Assembly (NCBI GenBank): GCA_019828545.1
Contig: JACVRA010000584.1
Coordinates: 1-25,133, forward strand
Source: Paracamarosporium sp. OC-R06-R3
Taxonomy: Eukaryota; Ascomycota; Dothideomycetes; Pleosporales; Didymosphaeriaceae
Length of the DNA stretch: 25,133 nt
Direction: 5' to 3'
The position numbers and the translations under genes were made by a program. Shown one piece after another: positions 21,347 to 25,133 of this stretch. Position 1 is the stretch's first letter. The number at the start of each line of letters is the position of its first letter. Below the pieces are notes generated by a model. It did no database searches, was not told where the DNA came from, and saw nothing but the letters and a program-made list of their open reading frames with translations.

Positions 21347-22583
21347 CTAGTAGAGATGTAACAGAGCATTCCTGATGCATTGCCCCACATACGACGCGGT
21401 AGGCGGACAGGTATAGCCCATAGTCTCGAAGATCATCCGAGCGTAATAGTCGATGTTCTCTTCGGGTTTGTAGACCCCAGTGTGTACGCAAAGCTCTGCA
21501 GCCTCCATCCATCCAGGCATCCAACACAAATGTTTCCAACCAGTGATAACAATGTCTTCTATATCAGTAATCTTGTTTTCGCCGTCAAACGTTGGTCCCT
21601 TGAGCATTATACTCTGGCCAGTAAGTCCTAAGTGGGACAGGACGGGTCGGCGGTCGTTAGGTGCCACGTTGTCAAGCATAGCAGGCCTTAGGTATTTGTA
21701 AAACAATATGTCGAGGTCGTCAAACGTTTCAATGCCACCCATTGCTTTCGTAATTATCAGTGTATGTAGGAGTCTGTCGATCAATGTCTCGTAATCGAAG
21801 GGACCAAAATCATCAAAGGTTGGAGCAGGAGGGTGCCGGAGCGGCATAAGGTCTCTAGGAAATGGTCTCCCTCCAATGCGGCCAAAGAGATTCGGATCTT
21901 CTGGTTCCACGCTACGGAGCATTTGCACTTGCTTTGCAAGCAACTCGCCGACTTTCTTTTGGGCGGATGGTGTCAAATCATCGAAGGAATCCCAGAGCGT
22001 CTTGCCATCGATATATTCTGTAATCAAGTAATAATATGTAATCCTGTCACTGGAGCTTTGGCTTTGACTGGAGCCTGTTTCGCTTTTTCGCTTCTTGTTG
22101 AAGCCTAGTAGATCATGATCCTGGCTTGCAAAAGTGGCGTAGACCTTCGGAACGCGAACGTTCGTATGTTTTCCCAAATAGATCATGTTTTCAGCTTCCT
22201 AAAAGACATTACTTGACGAGACTATGTAGTACTCATGTGGATGAGAATACCTGAAGAATGGATACCGCAGGTCCATACGTCACTTCGTAAGGACCCATGC
22301 GCTCTGTGGCTGCTGAAGAGTAAACATGATTCCATAATCCTTCCGACGGGTTCGCAGTGAAATGGGCAGCAATCTCAGCTAGTGTAGGTAGAGGTGTGTC
22401 CAAGGTTTCTTTGGTCTTGTAAGGAAAGAGGCTCGTGTCCAAATCCAAGTCCGAAAATTTTGCTGCGTGTGTTTCGAGTCTTTCTACAAACCGATTATAA
22501 GTCCCTGAATAATCTTCCGGGCCAAAGTAGTCTAGCCGAATCTTTCCGAGCGAGGTGGTTGAGGTGATCTCGAGTGGCAGCAT
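21347..22583 (-). CDS. APH/phosphotransferase-like protein, probable pseudokinase, 394 aa
   Basis: Two exons, 22583-22251 and 22198-21347, with a 52-nt GTATTC...TTTTAG intron; frame is kept (1185 nt). The fold is the fungal aminoglycoside-phosphotransferase/protein-kinase-like family: ILQEAENM (109-116), RVPKVYATF, YYYLITEYIDGKTLWDSF, and HLCWMPGWMEAAEL. Every catalytic position I can align is changed. The ATP-binding Lys of the usual VVKYG motif is Thr102 (EVTYG). The HxDLxxxxN catalytic loop is H300-L-G302-L-T-G-Q-S307, lacking both the Asp and the Asn. The metal-binding IDWE is ITGWK (329-333). The frame is otherwise intact and properly spliced. It is therefore probably a non-catalytic binding protein, or a recently inactivated enzyme. 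The family alignment is from memory; the substitutions themselves are directly visible. Confidence 0.8.
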
Positions 22584-22672
22584 GGCTAATGAAGTATTGG
22601 ATAGACAAACCTAATAAATGTAAACGAAGTTCGAGGATTTGTGTGCACAACATCCGGCAGGACATTGAAACG

Positions 22673-22682
22673 CATATAAATA
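22673..22682 (-). promoter_or_regulatory. TATA-like element upstream of the APH-like gene
   Basis: On the minus strand, TATTTATATG lies about 90 bases upstream of the start codon at 22583. The position and composition suit a TATA box. No other evidence. Confidence 0.3.
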
Positions 22683-24431
22683 GGTAGTCACATAAAGAAC
22701 ATCGGTGGGTACCAATCGTGGAGGGTATTTCTATTTCGTACTGGTTGTGAAAATGTTTTGGTAATCCTAGTCGATGGAACTACCAAATGATACCAGAGGA
22801 ATAGTAATCGCGTAAATCAGCTTGCGTTGATTTCATGGCGTGTTATTGTTGTGAAAGAAAGCGCCACTATGCACTATTGGTGAGCGAGATCATCTGCATG
22901 CGGCGCTCCAAGTGTAAGGTTTTGGGTAGCGAGGATTTGCTAGTTTGAAATTTGAACGGGCAGCCGCATCCCCTCAGTGACATCTTTCCACTAGTCCTGC
23001 CTCGTACAGGATCAAGTGGGCAATGGTATTTCTCCCTCTGAATGCGTATACCGTGTTACCGGCCCTTACTGTAGAAGTCGATAAGAAAATATCTGAGTGG
23101 GGGGTTGTATAGGCGGAGCTTCCTATCGTTATTATCGTGAAAGCGAGCGGAATCTACGCCTGGATGACGCAACTAACCCAATTTGAGAATGTCCTACTTT
23201 AACTTGCGGTGGATCCGGGCGCAAGAGTAGCTGCCTGAGCCACCACATGTTCGCTGCCAATGCCAGCATGTTGTTCGACATAAGGACTCTCGCATTGACA
23301 AGGTATCAGACCATCCACGAACGCCAACAAAACTGCTATTCTTGTCCTTCAAATGTTTGGGCTCTAGAATACTTATCGACTTCCGATCTGAGCGAAGGCA
23401 AAAGATCTATGGAGCTTCGCGGGAAGTCAGTATCGGGCCGACCGACACCAGCTGTACAGAGATGGCGTAAAGTTGTCAAAGATGAACCAATATCATTGTA
23501 TATGTTCTATCCGTACAACAGTAGGTTAGGAAAAAGTTAATTGGAGGCCCGATCTTCAAGAATCGACGCGAGTACCTAGACGGCCGTTCGGGACGAAACT
23601 GGGCAGTCTCAGCTACGAATGACAAAGGAACGCCGACTCCGGCAAAAGCTATTGGGCCAAGAAGTAGGTACAGAGAGTGTGAAGACTTAGTAGGCACCTT
23701 CGTGAGCTCAACTTGTGTTGCCGAAGATTATCTTTCGGAAATTCGGCCAAATGTTTATTGCATAAGGAAGCTCCACTCACCGCACTAACTTCTAGACTTC
23801 AAATTATATTTTCCGCATAGGCGTGAAAATTTAGTTGGCTTGACGTAAGTGACTGTGAGGTAGTGTTTGACGGCACTACGGTACGCGCGAATGGCGTGAT
23901 CGTTAAAAAGCGCGTATCAAATCTAGGCTAAGTTAAGCATTCACATGCTTGCCCACTGCTACACGCCGTCGCCCATATCTTTATTCGAACGTGCTGCACA
24001 AAGCCTAGAGGTCTAACCGCGGCTGCCGATGATAGAGACAAGCAGCCGTTGACTAAAACCGTCAGGTGAGACATAGCGCAAGACAAAGAAGTTGAACCAT
24101 GACTTTTGTATCTAGGCGACTCTAGCCCATATGCCTGCCAAAGCCCCAGATGAGCGATCCATAGACGGACTCAGATCTTGGGTACTCATCGCTAGAGAGG
24201 TGATGCACCGGCCCACAAATGTCTGGAACGTGTCCCTGGCACTGACAAAAAGATGCAAAGGACCAGTCAAGCAAAAGAAAATGGACAAGATTGAGTCTGA
24301 CACTAACTCCCCTGGTAGATGTTGATGTTTGTTCAATGCTTAGAAAGATCGTTGCCACAATGGCTCGTACACACGTGAAATTCGAAGCTATATGTGGAGG
24401 TTCTGCTAAGCTTTGCTTACCGTGTCCGTGC

Positions 24432-24465
24432 ACCCAATGCACGGATTCAGCCAATGCACGCGGAA
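24432..24465. repeat. Palindrome plus direct repeat, possible transposon terminal sequence
   Basis: At about 24427-24443, CGTGCA and TGCACG face each other (CCGTGCACCCAATGCACGG). CCAATGCACG occurs there and again about 19 bases later, before CGG. This lies 60-90 bases upstream of the transposase start, where a terminal inverted repeat of a Tc1/mariner-type element would be. A TA dinucleotide at 24418-24419 could be the target site. The other end is outside the window, so this cannot be confirmed. Confidence 0.3.
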
Positions 24466-24517
24466 CACCTGACGCGTCAAAACTCCCTAATCTTCACAAC
24501 GCGATAACTCCACCAAT

Positions 24518-25133
24518 ATGGACCCAATCCAGGCTGCAATTAATGAAATCGAATTGCGAGGACAAGGAGAAGATTTTTCATATACAGAAGTTGCTACTAG
24601 ATATGGTATTCATTGCAGTACCCTATCGCGAAGGCACCGAGGTGTCACAACGTCACGCATAGCTACTGCAGAGATACAACAAAAGCTTACTCCAGAGCAA
24701 GAGCTAGAGCTTGTACAATATATCAAGGGACTCAAAGAGAGACACCTTCCTCCTACTAGAGAGATGATACGGAATTTTGCCTCTACAATAGCAAAGGAGC
24801 CAGTTAGCGAGAGCTGGGTTACTCGCTTCATCAACCGCCACAGTATCCATCTAATCTCTCACTGGACAGCTGGTATGGACAGCAATCGCCACAAAGCTAA
24901 TTCAGAGGATAAATATCGTCTCTACTTTGACTACCTGCATAGCAAGATTAATTAATACCGGATAGATCCTGATTATATCTACAATATGGATGAGAAAGGC
25001 TTCCTGATTGGGATCATTGGCAGGTTAAAAAGGATCTTCAGCAGGCGAATGTGGGAGAAGAAGGAGGTTACAGCATCACTCCAGGATGGCAGCCGCGCAT
25101 GGATCACGCTCCTAGCATGTATCTGCGCTGATG
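24518..25133 (+). pseudogene. Fot1/pogo-type (Tc1/mariner superfamily) transposase, interrupted and cut by the window end
   Basis: Residues 1-145 hold a Psq-like helix-turn-helix (FSYTEVATRYGIHCSTLSRR), then a CENP-B-type DNA-binding segment (LTPEQELELVQYIKGLKERHLPPT...SESWVTRFINRH). A TAA stop follows at 24953-24955. The same frame continues immediately with strong family sequence: YIYNMDEKGFLIG, including the first Asp of the DDE triad, then SRRMWEKKEV and WITLLACICAD up to the window edge. There is no frameshift, so one nonsense codon separates the DNA-binding part from the catalytic part. The stop lies where related elements usually have a Gln, so a C-to-T change (CAA to TAA) in CpA context would explain it, as repeat-induced point mutation does. 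The remaining catalytic residues and the right end lie beyond the window. Confidence 0.82.

Larger units (their letters stand above)
22584..24517. other. Gene-poor stretch of about 1.9 kb
   Basis: The first 200 bases include the likely promoter of the APH-like gene. Beyond that, short frames occur on both strands (for example 23247-23540, plus) with no domain, no signal peptide and no convincing splice pattern. The last 100 bases contain a palindrome and direct repeats that may mark the end of the adjacent transposon. The sequence could be decayed mobile DNA, but no specific element is recognisable. Confidence 0.4.

Noticed and set aside
23247..23540. Plus-strand 97-residue frame in the gene-poor stretch
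   Set aside because: It has no recognisable motif, and its length is within chance expectation for this composition.

Overview
The window looks like nuclear DNA of a filamentous ascomycete, probably a Dothideomycete or Pleosporales-type fungus. The evidence is short canonical introns (about 43 to 83 nt, with GTANGT-type donors and CTRAC-like branch sites) and a typical filamentous-fungal gene set: a HET-domain protein, a PTH11-like CFEM receptor, a GH12 hydrolase, a P450, a small secreted protein and a Fot1/pogo-type transposase. The species assignment is inference. I saw no tRNA, rRNA or CRISPR array.

Layout, left to right. (1) Bases 136-6907, minus strand: one seven-exon gene by my splicing. 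It encodes a predicted 2141-residue protein with an N-terminal GHKL/HSP90-type ATPase of the sacsin/NO VEIN kind, a long helical middle, a DUF3883-like (NO VEIN C-terminal) domain and, in the same frame with no stop between, a complete HET domain. This is the most unusual object in the window. (2) An 825-base divergent spacer, then 7733-11326, plus strand: an intronless mitochondrial-type AAA ATPase (1197 aa). (3) 11748-12628, minus: a secreted GH12 endoglucanase-like enzyme, two exons. (4) 13358-14956, minus: a CFEM-domain seven-helix receptor, seven exons. (5) 16354-18161, plus: a cytochrome P450, five exons, with a strong palindrome in its upstream region. (6) 18522-18893, minus: a small secreted cysteine-rich protein whose 3' end is uncertain. 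(7) 20463-20642: a 15-bp minisatellite inside a possible ORF. (8) 21347-22583, minus: an aminoglycoside-phosphotransferase-like (APH) kinase-fold protein that has lost the expected catalytic residues. (9) A 1.9 kb gene-poor stretch. (10) 24518 to the right edge: a transposase broken by one in-frame stop.

The genes do not form an obvious biosynthetic cluster. Genes 3 to 6 share a theme of surface sensing and secretion (wall-degrading enzyme, receptor, oxidase, effector-like peptide), as is common in accessory regions of plant-associated fungi. Genes 1 and 8, the minisatellite and the transposase point to an evolutionarily labile, self/non-self-type region around a conserved mitochondrial AAA gene. 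Splice sites were assigned by eye from sequence and reading-frame continuity; none is backed by transcript data.
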